From Vulgatibacter incomptus (lineage in GTDB: Bacteria > Myxococcota > Myxococcia > Myxococcales > Vulgatibacteraceae): a DNA stretch of 64,000 bases. The notes beneath the pieces are model-generated. The model saw nothing but the letters and a program-made list of their open reading frames with translations. It ran no database searches and was not told where the DNA came from. The stretch lies in the NCBI RefSeq assembly GCF_001263175.1, contig NZ_CP012332.1:3988220-4052219 (forward strand). Direction: 5' to 3'. Below, in pieces: positions 29,520 to 37,852 of this stretch. How positions within the stretch are numbered: the stretch's first letter is position 1; the number at the start of each line of letters is the position of its first letter. Both the position numbers and the translations under genes were made by a program.

Positions 29520-29548
29520 ATCCTAGAAATCGACCCGTCATAAATCAA
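29520..29548 (-). promoter_or_regulatory. promoter of the five-gene lipoprotein operon
   Basis: On the minus strand TTGATT (29548-29543) and TAGGAT (29525-29520) are separated by 17 bases. The expected start near 29513 gives a leader of about 29 bases before ATG 29484. Confidence 0.6.
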
Positions 29549-29586
29549 TGTCCGCTCCGGACTTGGATGATCACTCCTGCCTATTT

Positions 29587-29604
29587 TCCGGGCACGAATG
29601 CCCG
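29587..29604 (+). repeat. short inverted repeat in the glnA/lipoprotein divergent region
   Basis: Arms of seven bases (CCGGGCA, 29587-29593, and TGCCCGG, 29598-29604) enclose CGAA. It lies about 70 bases upstream of the sigma-54 element of glnA and about 40 bases upstream of the lipoprotein -35. It could be an operator for either promoter. An enhancer site for a sigma-54 activator would usually be palindromic and about this distance, but this is only a suggestion. Confidence 0.4.
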
Positions 29605-29675
29605 GGAATCGTGCAGTAGCCCCGGCCGGGAGCGGCAAAATCTGCCGCGGAGGCCCGTCGGGCCGCTCTTGTGCG

Positions 29676-29692
29676 TTGGCAGGGGCCTTGCT
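29676..29692 (+). promoter_or_regulatory. sigma-54 (RpoN) -24/-12 promoter of glnA
   Basis: TTGGCA, six bases, then TTGCT gives the invariant GG (29678-29679) and GC (29690-29691) with the exact 10-base interval required by sigma-54, and matches nearly all other consensus positions. The start would be near 29703, giving a leader of about 37 bases before ATG 29740. The activator (for example an NtrC homologue) is not in the window. Confidence 0.82.
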
Positions 29693-29739
29693 CCTGGGGA
29701 AGGCGGGCCCGGCGGTCGGGCCCCATGGGGAGCAAAGAG

Positions 29740-31164
29740 ATGGCAGCGCTGATTGCAAAAGATGTCATCGCCCTCGCCCGCGAGGCGAAGGTCACGATGA
29801 TCGACCTGAAGTTCATGGACTTCGTCGGGATCTGGCAGCACTTCTCGATCCCGGTGTCCGAGCTCTCCGAAGAAATCTTCGAGGAGGGCCTGGGCTTCGA
29901 CGGCTCCTCCATCCGCGGCTGGGCGGCGATTCACGCCTCCGACATGCTGGTGATCCCCGACGTGACCACGGCGGTGCTCGATCCCTTCATGAAGCACCCG
30001 ACCCTTTCGCTGATCTGCAACATCTTCGACCCGATCACGAAGGAGGCCTACAGCCGCGATCCCCGCAACATCGCGATGAAGGCCGAGCGCTATCTGCAGG
30101 GGACGGGCATCGCCGACACCGCGTACTTCGGCCCCGAGCCCGAGTTCTTCATCTTCGACGAGATCCGCTACGACCACGGCCCGAACCACGCCTTCTACAA
30201 GCTCGACTCGGTGGAAGGGCAGTGGAACACCGGCCGCGACGAGCCCGGCGGGAACCTGGGTTACAAGCCCCGCTACAAGGAGGGCTACTTCCCGGTGGCG
30301 CCCACCGACTCCCAGCAGGACATCCGCACCGAGATGTGCCTGGTGATGGAGCAGGTCGGGATCCGCGTGGAGCGGCAGCACCACGAGGTGGCGACCGCGG
30401 GCCAGGCGGAGATCGACATCCGCTTCAACAGCCTGGTCAAGAGCGCCGACCAGCTCCAGTGGTTCAAGTACATCGTGAAGAACGTCAGCCACCGGCACGG
30501 GAAGACGGCGACGTTCATGCCCAAGCCCCTCGTCGGCGACAACGGCAGCGGCATGCACACGCACATGTCGCTGTGGAAGCAGGGCAAGCCCCTCTTCGCC
30601 GGCGACGGCTACGCGGGGATGTCGGAGCTCGCCCTCTGGTACATCGGCGGGATCCTGAAGCACGGTCCGGCGCTGGCGGCGTTCTGCAACCCGACCACCA
30701 ACTCCTACAAGCGCCTCGTTCCCGGCTTCGAGGCGCCGATCAACCTGGCCTACTCCGCGCGCAACCGCTCGGCGGCGGTGCGGATCCCGATGTACTCGCC
30801 CTCGCCGAAGTCGAAGCGGATGGAGTTCCGCTCCCCGGATCCGGCGGCGAACGGCTACCTCGCCTTCGCGGCGATGCTCATGGCCGGACTCGACGGGATC
30901 GAGAACCGGATCGATCCGGGCGAGGCCCTCGACAAGGACATCTACGGCCTCTCCCCCGAGGAGCTCCGCGACATCCCGAAGATGCCGGGCTCTCTCGACG
31001 AGGCCCTCGAGGCCCTCCGCCGCGATCACGAGTTCCTGCTCAAGGGCGACGTGTTCACCGAGGACGTGATCCGGATCTGGATCGACAGCAAGATGGACAA
31101 GGAAGTCACGCCCAGCCGGATGCGGCCTTCTCCGATGGAGTTCGCGCTCTACTTCGACATCTGA
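29740..31164 (+). CDS. glnA: glutamine synthetase type I
   Basis: A 474-residue GSI enzyme that makes glutamine from glutamate, ammonia and ATP. Family motifs are clear: [11 protein letters not shown], the [10 protein letters not shown] metal-binding site, [10 protein letters not shown] and NRSAAVRIP. Length matches the dodecameric GSI-beta enzymes. Tyr402 in DIYGLSPEE matches the adenylylation site NLYDLPPEE of enteric GlnA, so the enzyme is likely controlled by GlnE as well as by transcription. ATG 29740 is chosen because GGAG precedes it at good distance; ATG 29725 lacks a site. The gene sits behind a sigma-54 promoter. Confidence 0.98.
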   Translation: MAALIAKDVIALAREAKVTMIDLKFMDFVGIWQHFSIPVSELSEEIFEEGLGFDGSSIRGWAAIHASDMLVIPDVTTAVLDPFMKHPTLSLICNIFDPITKEAYSRDPRNIAMKAERYLQGTGIADTAYFGPEPEFFIFDEIRYDHGPNHAFYKLDSVEGQWNTGRDEPGGNLGYKPRYKEGYFPVAPTDSQQDIRTEMCLVMEQVGIRVERQHHEVATAGQAEIDIRFNSLVKSADQLQWFKYIVKNVSHRHGKTATFMPKPLVGDNGSGMHTHMSLWKQGKPLFAGDGYAGMSELALWYIGGILKHGPALAAFCNPTTNSYKRLVPGFEAPINLAYSARNRSAAVRIPMYSPSPKSKRMEFRSPDPAANGYLAFAAMLMAGLDGIENRIDPGEALDKDIYGLSPEELRDIPKMPGSLDEALEALRRDHEFLLKGDVFTEDVIRIWIDSKMDKEVTPSRMRPSPMEFALYFDI

Positions 31165-31189
31165 AGAAGAGCGCGCCGAGGAGCGGAGG

Positions 31190-31210
31190 CGGGGCTCTCC
31201 GAGGGCCCCG
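31190..31210 (+). terminator. candidate hairpin after glnA
   Basis: CGGGGC (31190-31195) pairs with GCCCCG (31205-31210) over a nine-base loop, extendable with a wobble pair. It begins 25 bases after the glnA stop; no T-run follows. Confidence 0.4.
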
Positions 31211-31275
31211 TCCTGCTCCCGGCAAATGAGCGGGGCGGCCTCCCCGAGCCGTTGCCCGCGTGATACATCTCGAGG

Positions 31276-34200
31276 ATGCGCCCAACACGCTTCCTCGAAT
31301 CCGTGGCTGCGGTCTTCCTCCTCCTCCTGTCCGCCGGTTGCGGTGACGGCGGCTCGAAGGACCCGAACGATTCTTGCCGCGGCGTCGTCTGCAAGGCAGG
31401 CCAGGACTGCCGGGCCGGCGTCTGCGTCGATCGCGAGGATCCCGGCCACGAGGGCTGCCAGTCGAACAACGACTGCCAGTTCGATCCGAGGGGGAAGCTG
31501 TGCGAGCGCGACACCGGCCGATGCGTGGCCTGTCTCGACGACAACCACTGTCCCGCCGGAAGGACCTGCGAGGTCGGCCTCTGCGTGGGGACGGTCTGCA
31601 CCACCGACACGGACTGTGAAGCGCCCACGCCGCGCTGCAGCGCCGATGGTGCGGCATGTGTCGCTTGCCTCGGCGCCGGCGACTGCGGCGAGGGCGAGCG
31701 TTGCGACGCCGGCGCCTGTGTGCCGGACCGCGTCGTTTGTGAAGGCGACGAGGACTGTCGGGACCCGGCGCATCCCTTCTGTGCGTCGAACGGCGACTGC
31801 GTCGCCTGCCGCCTCGGGGACGATTGCCCCGCGGGCCAGAACTGCGTCGACGGCTCGTGCGAGCCTCCCGCGGGCTGCACCTCCGATCGCGACTGCGAGT
31901 CGAGCCCGAACGGCCCCCTCTGCGATCGTGCCACCGGCGCGTGTGTGGTCTGCCTCGACGACTCGAGCTGCGGCCTTGGCGAGCGCTGTGTGGGCCACGC
32001 GGCTTGCGAGCCCATGAGCTGCGACGGACCCGCCGCGTGCCCGCCCGGCGCGATCTGCGAGGCGGACGGCTGCCATGCCATCGGCCCCTGTGCCTCGGAC
32101 GCCGACTGCGCCGCCGACCCGCGGGTGCCCCACTGTGGCCCGGGCTCGGCCTGCGTGGAGTGCGTCGGGGCGAGCGACTGCGGCTCCGGGCGGAGCTGCG
32201 TCGCGGGTGCTTGCCGCATCGACTCTCCGTGCTCCTCGGACGCCCAGTGCAAGGGCGGCTTCGCGTGCGTCGACGGAGCGTGCCTCTCGTGCCGCACCGA
32301 CGACCAGTGCGCGCGCGGCGTCTGCGCCGCCGGGACCTGCGCGGATCTCCCGACCTGCTCGACCGACTCCGACTGCGCGAAGGGCGTCTGCGCGGGCGGC
32401 GCCTGCCGCGAGTGCGGCAGCGATCTCGACTGCAGGGCAGGTCTCTGGTGCGAGGCCGGCGCGTGCACGGAGCTGCCGGGTTGCGACTCCGACGCCGCGT
32501 GCACGATGGGCCGGATCTGCGCGGGCGGCGCCTGCGAGCCCACCGCTTGTGCGGGCGACGCCGCCGGTCCGTCCGCGGCGCGGGCCGTCGGCCTGGGCGC
32601 GCCCGTCGCCAGGACCGTCTGTGCGAACGGCGAGGACTGGCTGGCCTTCTCCGCGGGAGCGGGCTCGCCCCTCGACGTCTCGGTCCTCTCCGCTCCGCCC
32701 GGTCTCGACTTCTCGCTGGTGTGGTTCGAGCCGGGCCCGGAGCGGGTGCGCCGCGAGCAGCGGGCGATCGACCAGCGCCTGATGATCAAGGCCCTGCCGA
32801 CGGCGGCGGCGCGCCGCTACTTCCTCCGGGTCACCGGCGATGTCGGGGGCGACTACGTCGTGCTGCCCAAGGCGGCCTTCACCGCCTGCACCGACCCGCT
32901 CTCTCCCAGCGACAGCGTCGCCAATGCGCGCAACCTGCCGGCGAACACCTGGTTCGACGGGCTGACCGCGTGTAGCGGCCGCTTCTACTCGGTCGATGTG
33001 CCCGCCAACCACGCGCTCTCGGCCTACGCCTTCCTCGCCGACGGCGACGCGCAGGTCGCGCTCTTCAACGCGGATGGCTCCAGCCTGTCCGGGGTGCGCA
33101 CCTCTACCGTCAGCTACCTCGGGGGCGGGCGGCTCGCGGAGTGGGACGGGTCCCCTGCCGCGACCCGCGTGATCGTGCGGGTCACTCCGCGGACGCCGCA
33201 GCCCTCCAGCGTTCGCCTCTACTTCGCGACCTCGGAGAGGCTCGCGTGCGGGAATTCGCCGCTCCTCCTCGATGGCCGGGCGGATCGGGCGCGCGCCGAC
33301 GGGACCAACCTCGCCGAGCGGCTCGGCGCCCGCAACCTTTGCGGCGACCCGGGCCGCGAGCGGTCGTTCGCCCTGCGCTTCGACGACGACGCCCGCCTCG
33401 TCGCCCGGGTGGGGGCTCCCTTCGGCGCCGTCCTCTCGCTCCGCGACGCCGCCTGCTCCGGCACGATGTCCTGCATCGCCGCCGTCCAGGGCGTCGGCGT
33501 GCTGGATCTGCCCAGGGTGGCGCGAGGCGACTACGTGCTCACGGTCGGCGGCGCTGGCGACCAGGCTGGACCCTTCGATCTGGCCCTGAGGCGGGTGCCC
33601 GTGATCGATCCGCCCGCCAACGATCGCTGCGGCGACGGCGCGGCGCTCACCCTCGGGCCGGCGACCGTCACCGTCCAGGGCTCCACCGAGGGGGCTTCGC
33701 CGTCCGGCGGCGCGCTCTGCGATCCTCTCTCGCCCGACGTGTTCTACTCGTTCACCGTCGACCGGCCGTCCCGCCTCGTCGCCGAGGTCCGGGGCAGCGC
33801 CCCGTTGAGCCTCTCCCTCGTGGACGCGGGCTGCGCGCCCGAGTCGCCGTGCCCGGCCCCCGGCACCACCCAGCGCCTCGATCGGCAGGTGAGCGCGGGG
33901 ACGCATCAGCTCCGCGTCGCTTCCACCACCGGCGTCGCGGCGACCTTCACGCTGCGCGCCACGCTGCCGGCCGTGGTCGCGAACGATCGCTGCGATGACG
34001 CGACCTCGCTCGCGATCCCGCAGACGGTGACCGGCGACACCACGTGGGCCACCAACACCCTCTCGTTCCCGCTCGCCCAGAGCTGCACGGGCTACTACAC
34101 CGACGGAAACGACGTCTTCTACTCCGTGAACCTCACGGCAGGGCGGACCTTCACCGCGACTCTCACGCCAAGTGCGGGATACGACCCGGCACTCTACGTG

Positions 34201-34359
34201 GTCGGCTCCTGCGCCGCGCCGCAGTGCCTGGCGGGCGTCGACGTTCCCGGCGCCGGCGTCCCAGAGACGCTGCGCTTCACTCCCACCGCCACCGGCACCT
34301 ACCACCTGGTTGTAAGCGGCGCGGCCGGCGGCGGCCCCTTCACCCTCCACGTGGAGTAG
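31276..34359 (+). CDS. large Cys-rich lipoprotein with C-terminal beta-sandwich domains
   Basis: A 1027-residue lipoprotein (lipobox LLLSAGC, Cys22). Residues 30-430 contain at least ten Cys-knot modules with recurring C-x(4-6)-D-C and C-x(2-3)-C spacing, such as CVACLDDNHCPAGRTC. The remaining 600 residues are beta-rich and carry repeated PPC-like motifs: YFLRVTGDVGGDYVV, then the paired FYSVDVPA and FYSVNLTAGRTFTATL segments. The architecture resembles the Cys-rich/PPC gene of the divergent operon, scaled up. It follows glnA by about 110 bases and may have its own promoter. Function unknown; surface binding is the likeliest role. Confidence 0.82.
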   Translation: MRPTRFLESVAAVFLLLLSAGCGDGGSKDPNDSCRGVVCKAGQDCRAGVCVDREDPGHEGCQSNNDCQFDPRGKLCERDTGRCVACLDDNHCPAGRTCEVGLCVGTVCTTDTDCEAPTPRCSADGAACVACLGAGDCGEGERCDAGACVPDRVVCEGDEDCRDPAHPFCASNGDCVACRLGDDCPAGQNCVDGSCEPPAGCTSDRDCESSPNGPLCDRATGACVVCLDDSSCGLGERCVGHAACEPMSCDGPAACPPGAICEADGCHAIGPCASDADCAADPRVPHCGPGSACVECVGASDCGSGRSCVAGACRIDSPCSSDAQCKGGFACVDGACLSCRTDDQCARGVCAAGTCADLPTCSTDSDCAKGVCAGGACRECGSDLDCRAGLWCEAGACTELPGCDSDAACTMGRICAGGACEPTACAGDAAGPSAARAVGLGAPVARTVCANGEDWLAFSAGAGSPLDVSVLSAPPGLDFSLVWFEPGPERVRREQRAIDQRLMIKALPTAAARRYFLRVTGDVGGDYVVLPKAAFTACTDPLSPSDSVANARNLPANTWFDGLTACSGRFYSVDVPANHALSAYAFLADGDAQVALFNADGSSLSGVRTSTVSYLGGGRLAEWDGSPAATRVIVRVTPRTPQPSSVRLYFATSERLACGNSPLLLDGRADRARADGTNLAERLGARNLCGDPGRERSFALRFDDDARLVARVGAPFGAVLSLRDAACSGTMSCIAAVQGVGVLDLPRVARGDYVLTVGGAGDQAGPFDLALRRVPVIDPPANDRCGDGAALTLGPATVTVQGSTEGASPSGGALCDPLSPDVFYSFTVDRPSRLVAEVRGSAPLSLSLVDAGCAPESPCPAPGTTQRLDRQVSAGTHQLRVASTTGVAATFTLRATLPAVVANDRCDDATSLAIPQTVTGDTTWATNTLSFPLAQSCTGYYTDGNDVFYSVNLTAGRTFTATLTPSAGYDPALYVVGSCAAPQCLAGVDVPGAGVPETLRFTPTATGTYHLVVSGAAGGGPFTLHVE

Positions 34360-34378
34360 GTTCCAGGCGCGGAAGAGG

Positions 34379-34404
34379 GAGCGAGGGTTTACGAGCCCTC
34401 GCTC
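34379..34404. terminator. hairpin shared by the Cys-rich lipoprotein and fic
   Basis: GAGCGAGGG (34379-34387) pairs perfectly with CCCTCGCTC (34396-34404). It starts 20 bases after the lipoprotein stop and overlaps the end of fic, so it could stop transcription in either direction. Confidence 0.6.
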
Positions 34405-35923
34405 TCCATGATCCCCGGGTGGAGCGTACGCTCTTGCCGGATCGCCTCCTGAACGGAGCGCTCGAGCCTCCGAATCTCGTCGTCGTCGAGCTCGGAGAAC
34501 GTGGATCGCTTCGTGTTGGAGAGACGACCGCCGTTCTGCATGCAGAGGCGAACGAAGAGGGTAGCCCTTCGATCCGGCATGTCGACGATCTCGCGAACGC
34601 CGGCGAGGGCCCGGTCGAAGACCGCGACGTAACCCAGCTCCTCGGCGAGGTCGTGCCGAACCGTGTCGACTACGCGGTCGTACAGGTACTCGGCGAGCGC
34701 GGTGGCGTCAAAATACCGATAGAGGTGGGCGGTCTCGTTCTCGACCACCAGCTCGGTCTCGTCGTCGAAGTGCCAGTCGATGAACTCGAAGAGCGGCTTC
34801 GAGAAGCTCTCGAGCGCTTCGTCGTAGAGATGCCGGCTCCGAACGATCGACGCGGAGACGGGAAAGACGATGCCGGGCGGGCTGAATCCGCGGCGAGCGA
34901 GGACGCTGTGGATGAGGAATCGGTGAAGGCGCCCGTTTCCGTCTTCGAAGGGATGGATGAACACGAAGGCGAAGGCGATCGCCGCCGCCGCGATAACCGG
35001 GTCGACATCGGACCCGATCAGCCGCTGCGCCATCGCCATCCAGGCGGTAATGAGCTGCGGGACATCCCCGGGCCTGGGGCAGATGAAGTGGAGCTTTTCG
35101 CGGTAACCGCTGATCGTCTCTCCCACGAAGTTCTGGTGGTCCCGCCAGTCCAGGGATGCATACCGGGACTCCACGATCTGGCGCTGCAGGTCGACGAACG
35201 AGGCCTTGTCGCCAAGGTCGAAATTGGGAGCGTCACGGAGAGAGGCGACGAATCGCTCCGCACGGTTCGGGCTCGGGCTCTCCCCCTCGATCGCGAACGA
35301 GGACCGGGTCTCTTTTGTGTATAAATAGCTTACTGCGCGTGACAGGGTCGTCTGGTCGAAGCCCGCGACGAGGCGTTTGGCCTCCTCGTCCGTCCGGGCC
35401 GCCGCATGCTCGGCGAGCCGAGCGGTCCGCCGAACGGACACGCACATCCCGGCACCACCGAGCAGGTTGTCGATCACCCGATGGCGGGGGGAGTTGCGCC
35501 TCTCGGCCACGAATTCGAGGTCGGGATTCAGCGCGGGAACGTAACTCCCCGCCGAAACGTCATCGAGCTCCAACCTCGTCCCGGTGAGGGTTTCGTATAG
35601 GAACCACGCTCTCCGGCTGTAGGCTCCAGTCGGCTCGCTCCGGACCCACGCCTCGATCTCCGCGGGATCGATCTTGCGAAAGGCTGCCGCCAGCACGCGA
35701 AGGTCGAGAGGCTCGTAGCGGAGCGCGAATCGGAGGTCGTCGGCATTGGATCCGTCGGTTTGGTAGCTCCGCGGATACCACTCGACCGTCCGCCCGTCCG
35801 GGAAGACCTCGGTTCGGCGCGTGCCCGCGATCGAGTAGCTCTCGACGGCCGGGGGGGAACCCGAAGCTCGAGGCGGCGGAGGAGCGCCGCCTGTCCCATC
35901 GGGACGTTAGTGAGCTTGTCCAA
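34389..35923 (-). CDS. Fic-domain AMP-transferase, frameshifted at a G7 tract near its 5' end
   Basis: The downstream frame (from an internal GTG at 35696) gives 435 residues with the Fic motif HPFEDGNGRLHR (near 34920-34956) and, about 100 residues earlier, an SxxAIEG inhibitory motif (SSFAIEGE), i.e. a class II Fic protein controlled by its own N-terminal helix. Such enzymes transfer AMP to target hydroxyls. The likely start is TTG 35923, with GAGGTGG at good spacing. Its frame encodes a Fic-like beginning (TNVPMGQAALLRRLELRVPP) but shifts at seven Gs (35851-35857). One more G would continue with PAVESYSIAGTRRTEV into the Fic frame. The gene is either broken, phase-variable or misread. Confidence 0.8.
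35851..35857 (-). repeat. G7 homopolymer that breaks the fic frame
   Basis: Seven consecutive G (C on the coding strand). Eight would keep the gene in frame. Such runs change length easily by slipped-strand copying. Confidence 0.75.
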
Positions 35924-35935
35924 GTGCCACCTCGG

Positions 35936-36307
35936 TGCAGAATCGATGACTCACGATCAGAAACGATGAGAATAACCTGATCTGGAGAAAATTCGATGAG
36001 ATCTAAGGCGGGTCGATCGGCCGGCCCCTCGATAGGGGGGCGAGCCTACTTGGGACGGAGCTGCGAAAGAGATTAGCCGGTCTTTCTCGGGACGGAATCG
36101 ATGACTGGGATGGAAAAATGAAGATGGAAGCGGCTCCAGGAACTGAATCGATGACCGGAGTGGAGGCGCGATGACGAAGGCGCCCTTCGGTGCGGAATCG
36201 ATGACCGGGGTGGGAAATCGATGACGAACGCGGCCTTTGGTGCGGAATCGATGACCGGGGTGGGAAATCGATGACGAACGCGGCCTTTGGTACGGAATCG
36301 ATGACCG
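35936..36307. repeat. array of ~50-bp tandem repeats carrying AATCGATGAC decamers
   Basis: Units begin near 35936, 35986, 36041, 36091, 36141, 36191 and 36241, with a partial unit at 36291; a five-base G insertion separates the second and third. Each unit has two AATCGATGAC-type decamers, 20 and then 30 bases apart. Exact decamers lie at 35941, 36096, 36146, 36196, 36216, 36246, 36266 and 36296; decayed ones occur at the predicted places (35961, 35991, 36166). Units 36191 and 36241 are identical; copies fade towards fic. The array fills the gap between fic and livF, contains no gene, and has a core ATCGAT palindrome. Confidence 0.88.
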
Positions 36308-36320
36308 AGCGATCGATCGT

Positions 36321-37046
36321 TCAGCCGCCGAGGTAGGCGCGGCGGACGTCGGGGGAGGCGAGGAGGTCGCTGCCTCCGCCCTCCATGACGATGCGGCCGG
36401 TCTCGAGGACGTAGGCGCGGTTGGCGAGCTGCAGGGCCTTGGCGGCGTTCTGCTCGACCAGCAGCATCGCCACGCCGTCCGCGTTCACGCCGCGGAGGAT
36501 GTCGAAGATCTGCTCCACGATCCGGGGGGCGAGGCCGAGGGAGGGCTCGTCGAGGAGGAGGAGCCCGGGGCGGCTCATCAGGGCCCGGGCGATGGCGAGC
36601 ATCTGCTGCTCGCCGCCGGAGAGGGTGCCGGCGACCTGTGCGCGCCGCTCCCGCAGGCGGGGGAAGAGCGCGAAGGAGCGCTCGAGGTCCGCCTCGATGC
36701 CCGACGGATCGCGACGCAGGAACGCGCCCATCCGGAGGTTCTCGGTGACCGTGAGGTTGAGGAAGATCCCCCGTCCCTCGGGCGCGTGGGCGAGGCCCTT
36801 CGGCACGAGCTCGTGGGCCTTCCGGCCGGTGACCTCCTCGCTGCGGAGCCTGATGCTCCCGGACGACGGCGCGATCATGCCGGAGATGGCGCGGAGCGTG
36901 GTGCTCTTGCCCGCGCCGTTAGCGCCGATGAGAGCGACGATCTCCCCGGGGCGGACCTCGAGCGAGACGCCGTGGAGTGCCCGGATCGCGCCGTATGAAA
37001 CGTGCAGCCCGTCGACTCGGAGCAGGGCAGCGTCAAGGTGGCTCAT
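36321..37046 (-). CDS. livF: branched-chain amino-acid ABC transporter ATPase LivF
   Basis: A 241-residue ATPase of the HAAT family, shorter than LivG as usual for LivF. Walker A (GANGAGKST), the signature (LSGGEQQMLAIARAL) and Walker B (LLLLDEPSLGL) are intact. It uses ATP to drive uptake with LivG, LivH, LivM and LivK. Its start overlaps the livG stop by ATGA. The tandem repeats begin 14 bases beyond its stop. Confidence 0.96.
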   Translation of the reverse strand: MSHLDAALLRVDGLHVSYGAIRALHGVSLEVRPGEIVALIGANGAGKSTTLRAISGMIAPSSGSIRLRSEEVTGRKAHELVPKGLAHAPEGRGIFLNLTVTENLRMGAFLRRDPSGIEADLERSFALFPRLRERRAQVAGTLSGGEQQMLAIARALMSRPGLLLLDEPSLGLAPRIVEQIFDILRGVNADGVAMLLVEQNAAKALQLANRAYVLETGRIVMEGGGSDLLASPDVRRAYLGG

Positions 37047-37852
37047 GGGCGTGCCTCCTGGAGCGGCCCGTGGGCGTCGCCGTCCTGCGTGCCCAGATAG
37101 GCCTCGATCACCCGCGGGTCGCGGCGCACGGCCTCGGGCGAACCGTGGGCGATCTGCACGCCGTGGTCGAGGACGCAGAGGCGCTCACACACGCCCATCA
37201 CCAGCCTCATGTCGTGCTCGATGACCACGATCGCCACGCCGAGCTCGTCGCGGATCCTTCGGATCAGCGCCATGAGCTCGACCTTCTCGCTGGCGTTCAT
37301 GCCGGCGGCAGGCTCGTCGAGGAGCAGGCAGCGTGGCCCCGTCGCGAGGGCCCGCGCGATCTCCAGGCGCCGCTGCTCGCCGTAGGGGAGGTTGCGCGCG
37401 AGCTCGTGCCGCTTGTGCAGCAGCCCCATCCGCTCGAGGCTCTCCTCGGCGCGGGCGAGGATCTCGGCCTCCTCCCGCGCGCTCCGGACCCCGGCGACGA
37501 CGCTGCCGAGCCATGAGATCCGCGAGCGGTGGTGGCAGGCGATCCGCACGTTGTCGAGGACGCTGAGCTCCTTGAAGAGGCGGATGTTCTGGAAGGTGCG
37601 GGCGAGGCCCCTGGACGCGATCCGATGGGGGCGGAGGCCGCTCACCACCTCGCCGCCCAGCGCGACCTCGCCGCTGGTGGGGCGGTACACGCCGGTGAGG
37701 ACGTTGAAGGCCGTGGTCTTGCCGGCGCCGTTGGGACCGATCAGGCCCACGAGCTCGCCGGGCGCCACCGCGAGCTCGAAGTCGCAGAGGGCCTTCAAGC
37801 CGCCGAAGGTGATCGAGACCTTCCGTGCGTGGAGGATCGGCGCGCCGCTCAT
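37043..37852 (-). CDS. livG: branched-chain amino-acid ABC transporter ATPase LivG
   Basis: A 269-residue ATPase with Walker A (GPNGAGKTT), a signature reading LPYGEQRRLEIARAL and Walker B (CLLLDEPAAGM). The GMN sequence after the Walker B is common in LivG. ATG 37852 overlaps the livM stop by ATGA, which indicates coupling. Partner of LivF in the ATP-hydrolysing pair. Confidence 0.96.
   Translation of the reverse strand: MSGAPILHARKVSITFGGLKALCDFELAVAPGELVGLIGPNGAGKTTAFNVLTGVYRPTSGEVALGGEVVSGLRPHRIASRGLARTFQNIRLFKELSVLDNVRIACHHRSRISWLGSVVAGVRSAREEAEILARAEESLERMGLLHKRHELARNLPYGEQRRLEIARALATGPRCLLLDEPAAGMNASEKVELMALIRRIRDELGVAIVVIEHDMRLVMGVCERLCVLDHGVQIAHGSPEAVRRDPRVIEAYLGTQDGDAHGPLQEARP

Noticed and set aside
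29581-34350. Open frame of about 1590 codons on the minus strand
   Set aside because: It is antisense to glnA and the Cys-rich lipoprotein, whose domains and signals are clear; its composition is low complexity.
35936-36307. CRISPR array
   Set aside because: The sequence between the decamers is itself repeated, units are 50 bp with a 20/30 split, and no cas gene is near.
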